Source of the DNA: Desulfovibrio subterraneus
GTDB lineage: Bacteria; Desulfobacterota; Desulfovibrionia; Desulfovibrionales; Desulfovibrionaceae
Reading direction: 5' to 3'
DNA: 64,000 nucleotides
Assembly (NCBI RefSeq): GCF_013340285.1
Contig: NZ_BLVO01000004.1
Coordinates: forward strand, 434,001 to 498,000
In this document: one piece after another, positions 8,327-17,614 of the stretch
Numbering within the stretch: the stretch's first letter is position 1
How the letters are laid out: the number at the start of each line of letters is the position of its first letter
Program-made: the position numbers and the translations under genes
Notes under the pieces: generated by a model
Seen by the model: the letters and a program-made list of their open reading frames with translations, nothing else
Databases searched by the model: none
Told to the model about the DNA's origin: nothing

Positions 8327-9777
8327 AACGCCTGCATTTTGCCATAGCCTGCTTCATGGTTGCCCTGACCTGCGCCGTATCCCCCGTGCAGGCCGCAGAT
8401 CCCAACCCCGTGCCGATTTCTGCCCGGATCACTCCCCAGAGTGTTGAGATCGTCAAGGGCAAGTCCGAGATTATCTCTCTGCCCGTTCCCGCAGCCAGAG
8501 TTTCCATTGCTGATCCCGAAACCGCAGATATCGTGCTGCTCTCTCCCTGGCAGGTATATGTCACCGGCAAAATCCCCGGCGTAACCAGCCTTACCCTGTG
8601 GGCGCGCACCGGCGATCTGGTCGGTTTATATGATATCCGCGTCACAGCCGACATTGCCCACCTGAAGGAAATGCTCCACCGGCTGCTGCCTTCAGAATCC
8701 GATATCCGCGTTATGGGTACCGGCGACAAGATTACCCTGTCCGGCACTGTGACCAGCGCCGCCAGCCTTTCCACAGCTCTGGAAATAGCGGAAACGTATG
8801 CCCCCGAAAAAGTGACCAACCTGCTCGGCGTCGGCGGTGTGCATCAGGTCATGCTGGAAGTAAAAATAGCAGAGATGCATCGCACCGTGCTGGACCGTTT
8901 CGGCATCGACCTTGCCTATGCCTTCAAGGGCGACTTTGCCTACTCGCTGCTGAACAACCTGTTCTATCTGGACCCCACCAAGGGTGCCATTTCCATGGGG
9001 CAAAGCGCAGCCGTGGTAAACCCCGCCCGTAACGGGCTGGTCCGCATGAGTTCCGGCGGAGTGACCCTTACCGGCTTTCTTGACGTGCTCAAGCAGAACG
9101 GCCTTGTCCGTGTGCTTGCAGAGCCCACGCTCATCTGCCGCAGCGGTGAAGACGCCCAGTTCCTCGTGGGTGGCGAAATCCCCATCCCCATCCCGCAGGG
9201 TTTCGGCACCATCGCCATCGAATATAAGCAATACGGCGTGCAGCTCGTGTTCAGCCCCACCGTGGTTTCCGGCAATCTCATCAGCCTGAAGGTATTCCCC
9301 GAGGTATCCGAGCTGGACTACTCCAACACCATTCAGATCGGCGGCATGACCATTCCGGCCATCAGCACCCGCCGCGCCTCCACCGTGGTGGAGCTGGGCA
9401 ACGGACAGAGCTTTGCCATTGCGGGCCTGCTGCACAACCAGGTTCGCGAGAACATGAAGAAGTATCCCGGCCTCGGCGAGATACCCATCCTCGGCACGCT
9501 GTTCCGCTCCAGCGAATTCAGCAAGCAGGAGACCGAACTCATCATCATCGTTACCCCGCACCTGACCAAGCCGCTGGATGTTGCCCAGCAGAAGCTGCCC
9601 ACCGACAACTATGTGGAACCCACAGAAATGGAATTTTTCTTCCACGGCAAGATGGAGGGCGAACGCCCGACCCCCGCAGCACGGATCAAGCCCGTAAGCA
9701 ACACAGGTTCAGTTGATGGCTCCGTCCAGCCCGACTCGGGCATGGAAGGCGATTTCGGCCACATCATTCCCCAATAG
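8323..9777 (+). CDS. cpaC: Tad outer-membrane secretin CpaC/RcpA
   Basis: The 484-residue protein has a signal peptide ending near QAADPNP, an N-terminal pilus/BON-like region (residues 30-170) and the secretin core (about 230-430). The core holds the VRVLAEPTLICRSGEDAQFLVGGEIP segment (split here only for description) and the terminal TELIIIVTPHL motif. It forms the outer-membrane channel for the pilus. It is co-transcribed with cpaB by a four-base overlap. The acidic C-terminal tail beyond the secretin domain has no recognised domain. Confidence 0.92.
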   Translation: MKRLHFAIACFMVALTCAVSPVQAADPNPVPISARITPQSVEIVKGKSEIISLPVPAARVSIADPETADIVLLSPWQVYVTGKIPGVTSLTLWARTGDLVGLYDIRVTADIAHLKEMLHRLLPSESDIRVMGTGDKITLSGTVTSAASLSTALEIAETYAPEKVTNLLGVGGVHQVMLEVKIAEMHRTVLDRFGIDLAYAFKGDFAYSLLNNLFYLDPTKGAISMGQSAAVVNPARNGLVRMSSGGVTLTGFLDVLKQNGLVRVLAEPTLICRSGEDAQFLVGGEIPIPIPQGFGTIAIEYKQYGVQLVFSPTVVSGNLISLKVFPEVSELDYSNTIQIGGMTIPAISTRRASTVVELGNGQSFAIAGLLHNQVRENMKKYPGLGEIPILGTLFRSSEFSKQETELIIIVTPHLTKPLDVAQQKLPTDNYVEPTEMEFFFHGKMEGERPTPAARIKPVSNTGSVDGSVQPDSGMEGDFGHIIPQ

Positions 9778-9794
9778 CGGACAGGAGAAGCACC

Positions 9795-10124
9795 ATGAAC
9801 AACATATTCGCAAGCACCACACTCCTCGCCGCTCTGGTCATGACCGCAATCCTGCCCCTTACGCTTACCGGCTGCGCCAAGTTCTCGGATACGTGGAACC
9901 GGCCCATGGGCACTCAGGGATTCAACGCCCCGCAGGGTGAGGCCTTCCGCCAGCAGCTGCAGGCGCAGAAGTTCGATCCGGTCCCCCCGACCAGCACTCC
10001 CGTGGTCGGCATGGACGGTCAACTCACTGAAAAGGCCATACAGAGCTACAAAAATCCCCGCCCCGAAGATAAGGGACCGTCCTTCGCGGAAGTGCTCGAT
10101 CTGGTCATGAAGGAAAAGAAGTAA
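9795..10124 (+). CDS. Small Tad-locus lipoprotein
   Basis: The 109-residue protein has a type II signal peptide with lipobox LTGC (Cys about residue 27), so it should be anchored in a membrane after lipid attachment. The mature part is Pro/Gln-rich and has no domain I recognise. It lies between the secretin and cpaE, where other Tad loci encode CpaD/RcpB. It could be a shortened functional equivalent that stabilises the secretin; this rests on position only. AGGAGA precedes the ATG. Confidence 0.75.
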   Translation: MNNIFASTTLLAALVMTAILPLTLTGCAKFSDTWNRPMGTQGFNAPQGEAFRQQLQAQKFDPVPPTSTPVVGMDGQLTEKAIQSYKNPRPEDKGPSFAEVLDLVMKEKK

Positions 10125-10150
10125 CCAAGGCTACCAGCCGGAGAGATATC

Positions 10151-11401
10151 ATGAACGCCGTACCCATTCACTTCAGACTGCATCACACGGAAGCCGCCTC
10201 TTCCTTCGCCAAGCTGGTGAAGGACGACATGCGTTTTTCCGCCGTGCTGCCCGGTTCGGCCGGGGCTGACAAGCCCTCCGGCCTGATCGTTGTCGAGGTC
10301 GGCGGTACGCAGGATGTTGCAGTCATCGCGGTTCTGGCGGCCAATCCGTCCGTACACGAGATTTTCGTCATCGGCCCTGCACAGAACGCCGATCTCATTC
10401 TCGGTTGCATGCGCGCGGGCGCAACCGAATATCTGCCCCTGCCGCTCAAGGTCGGTGAATTCCGGGCAGCCCTCGACCGGTTTGCCACACGCAACACCCG
10501 TTCCGCATCCGAACGCGGCATTGCCCAGCCGCAGCCCGGCCGCCCCGGCCGCATCATCCATATTCTCGGCGGCAAGCAGGGAACCGGCGTGACCACCCTT
10601 GCGGTCAACCTCGGTGTGGAAGCCTCCCTGCTCGACGACACCCGTCCCGCAGCACTGGTGGATATGCGCCAGCCGCAGGGCGAGGTTCCCCTGTTCCTCG
10701 ACGTGCACTATACCCACACCTGGGCCGCAGCCACGCACAATGCACACCGGCTGGACGACGCCTTCATGCAGAGCCTCATGGTCCGCCACGCTTCCGGTCT
10801 GGATATTCTCGCCGCCCCCGACCGTTCCGAAGACACAGGAGCGGCGGCTCCGCAGGCAGTGGGCACCATGCTTGCCATTTTGCGCACGCTTTACTCCACG
10901 GTTTTCGTGGATGGCAGCCCCTTTGTGGATGAAATATCCCTCGCCGCCATGCGCGAGGCCGATGCTGTGCTGCTGGTTTCCGAGCTCTCCCTTCCCTGCC
11001 TCGCCAACACCCGTCGCCTGCTGGAAACTCTGGACAGCGTAGATCCGGAAGTGGCCGACAAGGTGCAGCTCGTGATCAACCGCTACACCCCCAAGGCGGG
11101 CGTAAGCATAGGCGAAGCAGAAGAATTGCTGGGCCGCCCCGTGGCGTGGAAGGTGGACGACGATTATCTCGCCGCCGTGAATTCCATCAATCAGGGTACC
11201 CCGCTGCGCGATGCCGCTCCCAAATCTCCCCTGACCCGCAACATTGCCAAACTGGCAGCCACCTTCGGCCGCCCTGTCTCCGCCAAGAACCAGAAATCAC
11301 AGGCCGGTCTTCTGGGCAAGCTGTTCCGCTCCTCCCGTACCGAATCCGGTGCTGAAGGCGAAGAAACTCCCATGCATGTGCTGCAAGGGGCAGGAGGATA
11401 A
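10151..11401 (+). CDS. cpaE: Pilus assembly ATPase CpaE/TadZ
   Basis: The 416-residue protein has an N-terminal atypical receiver-like domain (residues 1-120) and a MinD/ParA-type ATPase domain. The deviant Walker A reads GGKQGTGVTTLAVNLG (about 139-154), with Val where the usual Lys before Thr-Thr would be. FVDGSPFVDE is the Walker B-like strand. CpaE/TadZ proteins localise the Tad machine at the pole. The pseudo-receiver is normal for the family. The C-terminus is 3 bp before cpaF. Confidence 0.9.
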   Translation: MNAVPIHFRLHHTEAASSFAKLVKDDMRFSAVLPGSAGADKPSGLIVVEVGGTQDVAVIAVLAANPSVHEIFVIGPAQNADLILGCMRAGATEYLPLPLKVGEFRAALDRFATRNTRSASERGIAQPQPGRPGRIIHILGGKQGTGVTTLAVNLGVEASLLDDTRPAALVDMRQPQGEVPLFLDVHYTHTWAAATHNAHRLDDAFMQSLMVRHASGLDILAAPDRSEDTGAAAPQAVGTMLAILRTLYSTVFVDGSPFVDEISLAAMREADAVLLVSELSLPCLANTRRLLETLDSVDPEVADKVQLVINRYTPKAGVSIGEAEELLGRPVAWKVDDDYLAAVNSINQGTPLRDAAPKSPLTRNIAKLAATFGRPVSAKNQKSQAGLLGKLFRSSRTESGAEGEETPMHVLQGAGG

Positions 11402-11404
11402 GCC

Positions 11405-13390
11405 ATGTCGCTGTTAGCCAGACTCAACCGCACCACCCGCAAGACTCCGGCTCCTGCCGGTTCCGGCCTTGCCGACGTGCAGACCGCCGCCCCCGTGCAT
11501 ACCCCGCGTCCCGCGCAGGCGATGCAGCGCCCCGTTGCCCGCCCCGTGCAGGAGCAGGGACATGCCCAGCTGGACATGCACGAGCTGATGCTGGACGATT
11601 TTGCACCGGATACCGCAGAAATCCTGCACGTTGTACAGCCTACCCCGCATTCATCAGGCACAGTTCAGGGTCAGGGTCAGGCGCAGATTCAGACGTCCGG
11701 CCATTCATATGGTCAGCCAACTGCGCACTCGCTCCAGACGGAAGCAGCCGCCTCCGGCATGCTCCTGACAGCCGACAATTCTCCCGTGCGCCCCGTTGGT
11801 GAAACGGTATCAACCTCCCCCATGCAGGCAGGTCAGACAGTACAACAGTCCGAAAACCTGCCGCCTCTCTTCATGGTGGAACCGGAATCTGCCGCCGTGC
11901 AGGTGGCGTCCCGTCTGGCAGCAATGAATCAGCACGAGGCCGCACGCCCTGTGGAAAGCGCCCCCGTGCGCCCCGCAACGCAATCTTCAGTGCAATCTCC
12001 AGTGCAATCTCCAACGCAACTGGCAGCGCAACCGGCAACACAACCGGCAGCCAAGGCCGAACCCGCCCGCAACACTTTCTCGTCCGACCTTGACGAAGAA
12101 ACCCACGACGAAGGGTATTACCTGATCAAGGCCCAGATTCACGAACGCCTGATCGAGATGCTCGACCTTACCGCCGTGGAAGCATTGCCCCCGGCCAAGC
12201 TGCGCGAAGAAATCAGCCGACTCGTGGAAAGGCTGCTGCGCGATGAATTTCGTCAGGCTCCCCTGAACGGCAAGGAACGCCGCGGCATAGTGAAGGAAAT
12301 TCAGGACGAGGTGCTCGGTCTCGGCCCGCTGGAACCGCTTCTGCAAGACCCTACTGTCTCCGATATTCTGGTGAACAACTACCGCATGATCTACGTGGAA
12401 CGCCACGGCAAGCTGCAGCAGGTGCGCACCCGTTTCAAGGACGACATCCACCTGCGCAAGATCATAGACCGCATCGTATCTCTGGTGGGTCGACGCGTGG
12501 ACGAAGCATCGCCCATGGTAGACGCCCGCCTCATGGACGGTTCGCGCGTGAACGCCATCATTCCCCCGCTGGCACTGGATGGCCCCAGCCTGTCCATACG
12601 TCGTTTTTCAAAAGACCCGCTGGAACTGTCAGACCTCATCAACTACAAGGCGCTCACTCCCGAGATAGGCAAGGTGCTGGAAGGCGTGGTCAAAGCGCGT
12701 CTTAACGTCATCGTTTCCGGCGGTACCGGCTCCGGCAAGACTACCATGCTGAACTGCCTCTCGCGTTTCGTGCCCCATGACGAGCGCATCGTCACCATTG
12801 AAGATGCCGCGGAACTGCAGCTCAAGCAGGACCATGTGGTGCGTCTGGAAACCCGCCCCGCGAACATAGAAGGTTCCGGCGAAGTCAACGCGCGCGATCT
12901 GGTCAAGAACTGCCTGCGTATGCGGCCCGACCGCATCATCGTGGGCGAAGTGCGTTCCAGCGAGGTGCTGGACATGCTGCAGGCCATGAACACGGGTCAC
13001 GACGGCTCCCTCACCACCGTCCACGCCAACAACCCGCGAGACTGCCTGATGCGTCTGGAAACCATGGTCGCCATGTCCGGCCTGAACATCGCCAGTGCAT
13101 CACTCAAGCGCTACATCGCCTCGGCCGTGGACGTGATCATTCAGGTGAACCGCCTCTCCGACGGTTCGCGCAAGCTCGTGAGCCTGCAGGAAGTGACGGG
13201 CATGGAAGGCGACGCCATAACCATGCAGGAAATTTTCTCTTTCAAGCAGACCGGTCTGGACGAGAAGCGCAAGGTTATCGGCCAGTTCATCTGCTCGGGC
13301 ATACGGCCCAAGTTCTCGGACCGTCTGCTTGCGCAGGGCATAGAGCTTGATCCGGACCTGTTCGACCCCACCCTCCGTTCCGGCCAGTAG
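11405..13390 (+). CDS. cpaF: Tad secretion ATPase CpaF/TadA with long N-terminal linker
   Basis: This 661-residue type II/IV secretion ATPase powers Flp pilus assembly. The catalytic part (about residues 235-640) has Walker [12 protein letters not shown] (about 437-447), the Asp box and Walker B-like [13 protein letters not shown], and the His box [13 protein letters not shown]. The first 235 residues are an unusual low-complexity Gln/Pro/Thr/Ala-rich extension with short repeats (VQSP, TQPA) near 195-220. Typical CpaF proteins are about 450-550 residues. AGGAGG precedes the ATG. Confidence 0.93.
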   Translation: MSLLARLNRTTRKTPAPAGSGLADVQTAAPVHTPRPAQAMQRPVARPVQEQGHAQLDMHELMLDDFAPDTAEILHVVQPTPHSSGTVQGQGQAQIQTSGHSYGQPTAHSLQTEAAASGMLLTADNSPVRPVGETVSTSPMQAGQTVQQSENLPPLFMVEPESAAVQVASRLAAMNQHEAARPVESAPVRPATQSSVQSPVQSPTQLAAQPATQPAAKAEPARNTFSSDLDEETHDEGYYLIKAQIHERLIEMLDLTAVEALPPAKLREEISRLVERLLRDEFRQAPLNGKERRGIVKEIQDEVLGLGPLEPLLQDPTVSDILVNNYRMIYVERHGKLQQVRTRFKDDIHLRKIIDRIVSLVGRRVDEASPMVDARLMDGSRVNAIIPPLALDGPSLSIRRFSKDPLELSDLINYKALTPEIGKVLEGVVKARLNVIVSGGTGSGKTTMLNCLSRFVPHDERIVTIEDAAELQLKQDHVVRLETRPANIEGSGEVNARDLVKNCLRMRPDRIIVGEVRSSEVLDMLQAMNTGHDGSLTTVHANNPRDCLMRLETMVAMSGLNIASASLKRYIASAVDVIIQVNRLSDGSRKLVSLQEVTGMEGDAITMQEIFSFKQTGLDEKRKVIGQFICSGIRPKFSDRLLAQGIELDPDLFDPTLRSGQ

Positions 13391-13416
13391 ACCACTGAGC
13401 AATACGGGAGACGCGT

Positions 13417-14388
13417 ATGGAAAGCACAGTCATCATATCCGGCATAGCCATTCTCGGCATATTCGTTCTGTATATCGGAATGATGAACCTGGTCTTCGCC
13501 CGCAAGCGCTCGCAGAAGGAACAGGTTCGCCGCCGCATGGACCGCCTGCGCGCCGCCATGGAAAAGGCCGACGATATCAGCATCGAGCGTCATCACAGCA
13601 TGTCTTCCGTACCGTGGCTGCACCGTTTCCTCTCCGCGCAGGAATGGTCACGCAGGTGGGATTCCGTGCGTGAACAGGCGCAGGTGGACGTGAACTTGGG
13701 CACGCTGGTGCTCATCGGCGGCGTGGGCGCTGTGGCCATGTGGTTCATCATGCAGCTGGTTACCGATCAGGCGCTGCTCAAGCCCATTCCCTCGCTGCTT
13801 TTCGCATACGCTCCCTTCGGCTGGCTGCAGCGGCGCAAGGCAAAGCGCATGGCCCAGTTTCATCGTCAGCTTTCAGACGCCCTCGACCTCATCGCACGCG
13901 CCCTCAAGGCAGGCCACGCCTTCACGCAGGGTCTGCGCATGGTGGCGGAAGAAATGCCCGACCCCATCGGTCCTGAATTTTCCAAGACCCTTGATGAAGT
14001 GAACTTCGGCATATCCATGGACGTTGCGCTGGCCAACCTCATCAACCGCGTGGACTGCCCCGATCTCAAGTTCTTCGTCGTCTCCGTGAACATTCAGCGC
14101 GAAACGGGCGGCAACCTTTCGGAAATCGTGGGCAACATAGCCCGGCTGGTGCGTGAACGCTTCAAGTTCAACGGCCGTGTGCGCACCCTTGCAGCAGAAG
14201 GCAAGCTCACCGCCTATGTGCTCTTTGCCCTGCCCTTTGCCGTGGGCATAGTCATCAACTTCATCAACTCCGACTACATGAGCCTGCTCTACACCACGCC
14301 TGAAGGCAAATTCATGCTCACCAACGCGCTTATACAGATGGGCCTCGGCGCAGTGTTCCTGAAGAAGCTCATCACCATCAAGGTGTAG
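13417..14388 (+). CDS. tadB: Tad inner-membrane platform protein TadB
   Basis: The 323-residue protein matches the TadB type of T2SF (GspF-like) membrane proteins: one N-terminal helix, a second helix near residue 110, the cytoplasmic T2SF domain (QLSDALDLIARALKAGHAF, about 150-170) and two C-terminal helices. With TadC it forms the inner-membrane platform on which CpaF acts. It lies 26 bp after cpaF and 9 bp before tadC. Confidence 0.92.
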   Translation: MESTVIISGIAILGIFVLYIGMMNLVFARKRSQKEQVRRRMDRLRAAMEKADDISIERHHSMSSVPWLHRFLSAQEWSRRWDSVREQAQVDVNLGTLVLIGGVGAVAMWFIMQLVTDQALLKPIPSLLFAYAPFGWLQRRKAKRMAQFHRQLSDALDLIARALKAGHAFTQGLRMVAEEMPDPIGPEFSKTLDEVNFGISMDVALANLINRVDCPDLKFFVVSVNIQRETGGNLSEIVGNIARLVRERFKFNGRVRTLAAEGKLTAYVLFALPFAVGIVINFINSDYMSLLYTTPEGKFMLTNALIQMGLGAVFLKKLITIKV

Positions 14389-14397
14389 GAGACGCAC

Positions 14398-15351
14398 ATG
14401 GACATGCAGACATACGCACCGTTCATCGCCGCAGGGCTTGCATCCGCCGCCATCATGCTGTTCGTTTCCGCCATCATGCGGATGACGGCAGACAGGGGCC
14501 GCGTGCGCAAAATGCACCAGCGCATTGCCAACAACCCGCCGGAAGCGCAGGCGTCCTCGCGCGGCCTGCTCGGCAACGTGGTAGCCAAGGCCGCAGCCAG
14601 CGCAGACCGCATAGGCGAGCACCTTTCTCCCACCAAGAAGGAAGAGCTGGAAGAGGCCAACCTTTCCATGGTCCGCGCCGGTCTCAAAAACCCTGCCCGT
14701 GCCAACCGCATTTACTGGGGCGTGAAGGGCGGCCTCATGCTCGTCGGTCTTCTGGGTGCATCGTTCGTGTGCTTTGTGCTGCGGCTTCCTGTTCCGCCGG
14801 CGCTCATGGCGCTCATGTTCATCGTTCCCATGGTGCTGGGCATGTACATCCCCAACATCTGGCTGCAGATGCGCACCTCGGCCCGCCGCACCGCCATCAC
14901 CAATTCGCTTCCCGATGCACTCGACCTGCTGGTGGTGTGCGTGGAATCCGGCATGGGCCTTGATCAGGCGCTGAGCCGCATCGCCCGCGAAATGGCCGCC
15001 ACAAATCCCGAACTTGCGGGCGAACTGAATACGGTCATTCTCGAACTGCGTGCAGGCAAAACCCGCACTGACGCTCTCAAGAACCTTGCCCGCCGCGTGG
15101 GAATAGATGACATGAACAGCCTCGTCACCCTTATCGTGCAGGCAGACACCTTCGGCACCAGCATCGCCACCACCCTGCGCGTCTACTCGGACCACATGCG
15201 CACCACGCGCTATCAGCGGGCCGAGGAAATAGCCGCCAAGCTTCCGGTCAAGATGCTCTTTCCGCTCATTTTCTTCATTCTGCCCGCGCTGTTCGTGACC
15301 ATTATGGGTCCTGCGGGAATCCAGCTCATGCGCGTGTTTGCAAACATGTAG
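14398..15351 (+). CDS. tadC: Tad inner-membrane platform protein TadC
   Basis: The 317-residue T2SF-domain protein is the usual partner of TadB. It has an N-terminal helix, a hydrophobic pair near residues 105-155, the T2SF motif SLPDALDLLVVCVESGMGLDQAL (in two halves around residue 185) and a C-terminal helix (MLFPLIFFILPALFVTIMG). TAGGAGA precedes the ATG. Confidence 0.92.
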   Translation: MDMQTYAPFIAAGLASAAIMLFVSAIMRMTADRGRVRKMHQRIANNPPEAQASSRGLLGNVVAKAAASADRIGEHLSPTKKEELEEANLSMVRAGLKNPARANRIYWGVKGGLMLVGLLGASFVCFVLRLPVPPALMALMFIVPMVLGMYIPNIWLQMRTSARRTAITNSLPDALDLLVVCVESGMGLDQALSRIAREMAATNPELAGELNTVILELRAGKTRTDALKNLARRVGIDDMNSLVTLIVQADTFGTSIATTLRVYSDHMRTTRYQRAEEIAAKLPVKMLFPLIFFILPALFVTIMGPAGIQLMRVFANM

Positions 15352-15388
15352 GCACCCGCCAAAGAAAGGAATTCAGGAGGTATACACC

Positions 15389-17197
15389 ATGAAGCGCACC
15401 GCTACCGCATCCCTCGCCGCCACCGTCGTGCTTGCAGCACTGCTGGGCGGGTGCATGGGCTCCAATCAGGAACAGGGCGCGTCCATGTCGCTCATGGAAC
15501 GCTACCACAGCGGACAATCCCTCATCGGAAACGACCGCACCCTGACTGCCGGGCCGGAACAGCAGAACCTGACCAAGGAACAGTCCGATGCGCGTGAAAG
15601 CTTCATGCGCGGTCTTGCCTACGCCAATCAGGGCAGACAGGAACTGGCCCTTGAGCAGTATTCCCGTGCTGCCATGCTCGACCCCAACCTCATGCAGGCA
15701 CGCTACCAGCGCGGTCTTCTGCTGCTGGAAAAGAATCTGCCCGCACCGGCCCTTGAAGAATTCAAGGCCGTCATGCAGATCAGCCCCGACTATGCCCCCG
15801 GCTATGCCTCCGCAGGGCGTGTGTACTTTTTGAACGGCCTGTATCCCGAAGCGGAAAAGCTTTTTGACAAGGCGCTGCAAATAGATCCCGAACTGCTGGA
15901 CGCCTACGACCATCTGGGAGCCATTCACAACTACAACAAGGAATATGAAAAGGCGCTGGGCACCTTCCAGAAGGCGCTCATGATCAACCCCAACGCCTCG
16001 TATCTCTACAACAACCTCGGGCTTGCCTATTCCATGCTCGGCCGCGATGCCGACGCGGTGGAAGCCTTCCGCAAGGCCGTGATGCAGGGTGCGCCCTCTT
16101 CCAAGGCATACAACAACATGGGTCTTGCCCTGTGCCGCCTCGGCAAATACCGCGAAGGGCTGGAAGCCTTCCGCGCCGCCAGCGGCGAGGCTGCGGGCTG
16201 GAACAACCTCGGCTACTTCTTCTTCCTCGACGGACAGTACACCCGCGCCATCAAGAGCTTTGAAAAGGCCATAGAACTGGAACCCACCTATTACGAACGC
16301 GCAGCGGAAAACCTGAAGCGCGCCCGCCTTGCCGCCCAGTTCGCGGATAATTCGGACGCATCGCAGGCACGCCCCTACTCGCAGGACGATCTGTTTGCCC
16401 CGCGCCCGCCCACGGTTCCGTCTTCCACGTATCCGCTGATGCCTCCTCAGATCGTTCCTACGTCCGCTCCGGTTTCCGGTCCGTCTTCTTCCGTACATGA
16501 ACAGAACCTCACCGAACCGGGTATGGTGCAGCTCGCCCCGCCGGTTCGCAGACCTGCAGTTTCCGCCACTGCTTCCGGCACGGCGTCAGCCGCACCCGTT
16601 GAGGCTCTGGCCCCGGTGCAGGACGTTGTAGAAAAGGCCGCCTCTTCCGCCAATGGCATTGCCTATGCCCTGCACGTCAGCTCTTTCCGTACCCGTGCGG
16701 CAGCCGAGGCTGATGCAGCCAAACTCCATAAGCGCGACCTGAACGCCCGCGTGGTCAGCGTGCATATTCCCGGAAAGGGCGAGTGGTACCGTGTGCTGGT
16801 AAACTCTTTTGCCTCTGCGCAGGAAGCCCGCAACGCCCTTGCCGCACTGCAGGCCGCTCATACGGATTTTGCCGATACCCGCGTGGTGAACGCCGCTTCC
16901 TTCACCGGTACCGTACAGGATGCCGCCCCCGTAGTGCAGACCGCCGACCGGAACGAGGCAGCCACGACACTGCCCATTACTGCTGATGCTGCCCCTGCTG
17001 CCCCTGCTACAAAGACACCGGCCGTTACCTCTGAGGCAGCCAACACCGCGACAGCAGGCAATATTTCAGACGCTGCCGCCGCAACGGCTGACACCGGCTC
17101 CGGCGACAACCCGATACAGGCCGTGGCCCATGTTCCCGCCCCCCAGGGTAACGTGGATTCCATGCGCGTCCCCACAGCCTTCATGCTTCAGCCTTAA
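15389..17197 (+). CDS. TPR and SPOR domain lipoprotein of the Tad locus (TadD-like)
   Basis: The 602-residue protein has a lipobox (LLGGC, Cys about residue 22) and at least six tetratricopeptide repeats (about 65-310). A Pro/Ser-rich linker, a SPOR domain (YALHVSSFRTRAAAEADA, about 425-500) and an Ala/Thr-rich tail follow. TadD-type TPR lipoproteins help the secretin assemble or localise. The SPOR domain, which binds denuded peptidoglycan, is not part of standard TadD and would tie the machine to septal or remodelled wall. The start at 15389 has CAGGAGG upstream; a longer frame has none. Confidence 0.85.
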   Translation: MKRTATASLAATVVLAALLGGCMGSNQEQGASMSLMERYHSGQSLIGNDRTLTAGPEQQNLTKEQSDARESFMRGLAYANQGRQELALEQYSRAAMLDPNLMQARYQRGLLLLEKNLPAPALEEFKAVMQISPDYAPGYASAGRVYFLNGLYPEAEKLFDKALQIDPELLDAYDHLGAIHNYNKEYEKALGTFQKALMINPNASYLYNNLGLAYSMLGRDADAVEAFRKAVMQGAPSSKAYNNMGLALCRLGKYREGLEAFRAASGEAAGWNNLGYFFFLDGQYTRAIKSFEKAIELEPTYYERAAENLKRARLAAQFADNSDASQARPYSQDDLFAPRPPTVPSSTYPLMPPQIVPTSAPVSGPSSSVHEQNLTEPGMVQLAPPVRRPAVSATASGTASAAPVEALAPVQDVVEKAASSANGIAYALHVSSFRTRAAAEADAAKLHKRDLNARVVSVHIPGKGEWYRVLVNSFASAQEARNALAALQAAHTDFADTRVVNAASFTGTVQDAAPVVQTADRNEAATTLPITADAAPAAPATKTPAVTSEAANTATAGNISDAAAATADTGSGDNPIQAVAHVPAPQGNVDSMRVPTAFMLQP

Positions 17198-17209
17198 AGG
17201 AGATGCCCC

Positions 17210-17599
17210 ATGCAACGATTCCGCAGCTCAGAAAACGGCATGGCCGCGATAGAAATAGCCCTGATTCTGCCCGTGCTGGCCATGATCCTCTACGTGCTGG
17301 TGGAAGGGGCCAACACCTTGCACGACTATTCAACCATTTCGGAAGCAAGCCGCTCTGCCGCACGGCAGGTGGTCATTTCCGGTGACACGTCCATTGCCCC
17401 GTCCATTGTGAACGCCGTGGTTACGGAATTGCCCGTCAACGCGCTCACCACCACGGCGGTGCTGAGCGACGGCGGCAAAACCGTAACAGTGGAGGTCCGC
17501 TATGCCTACCACTCGTTCTTTGCCGCGAACCAGCAGGCGGAGGGTCCTCTGCCTTCCCTCTACACCCTTACGGCACGGACAACCATGCCCATCCCCTAA
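17210..17599 (+). CDS. TadE-like minor pseudopilin
   Basis: The 129-residue protein has the TadE N-terminal signature: a short charged leader then GMAAIEIALILPVLAMIL, a hydrophobic helix with conserved Glu and Pro. The extracytoplasmic part is small and beta-rich. TadE-like proteins are processed by the Tad prepilin peptidase and act in pilus initiation or anchoring. AAAGGAG precedes the ATG, 12 bp after the TPR/SPOR gene. Confidence 0.88.
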   Translation: MQRFRSSENGMAAIEIALILPVLAMILYVLVEGANTLHDYSTISEASRSAARQVVISGDTSIAPSIVNAVVTELPVNALTTTAVLSDGGKTVTVEVRYAYHSFFAANQQAEGPLPSLYTLTARTTMPIP

Positions 17600-17614
17600 A
17601 CGAGGAGTTCAACC

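Noticed and set aside
13873-15195. 440-codon open frame on the minus strand opposite tadB and tadC
   Set aside because: It lies antisense to two well-supported genes, has a His/Gly/Val-rich composition typical of mirror frames in GC-rich DNA, and has no domain.
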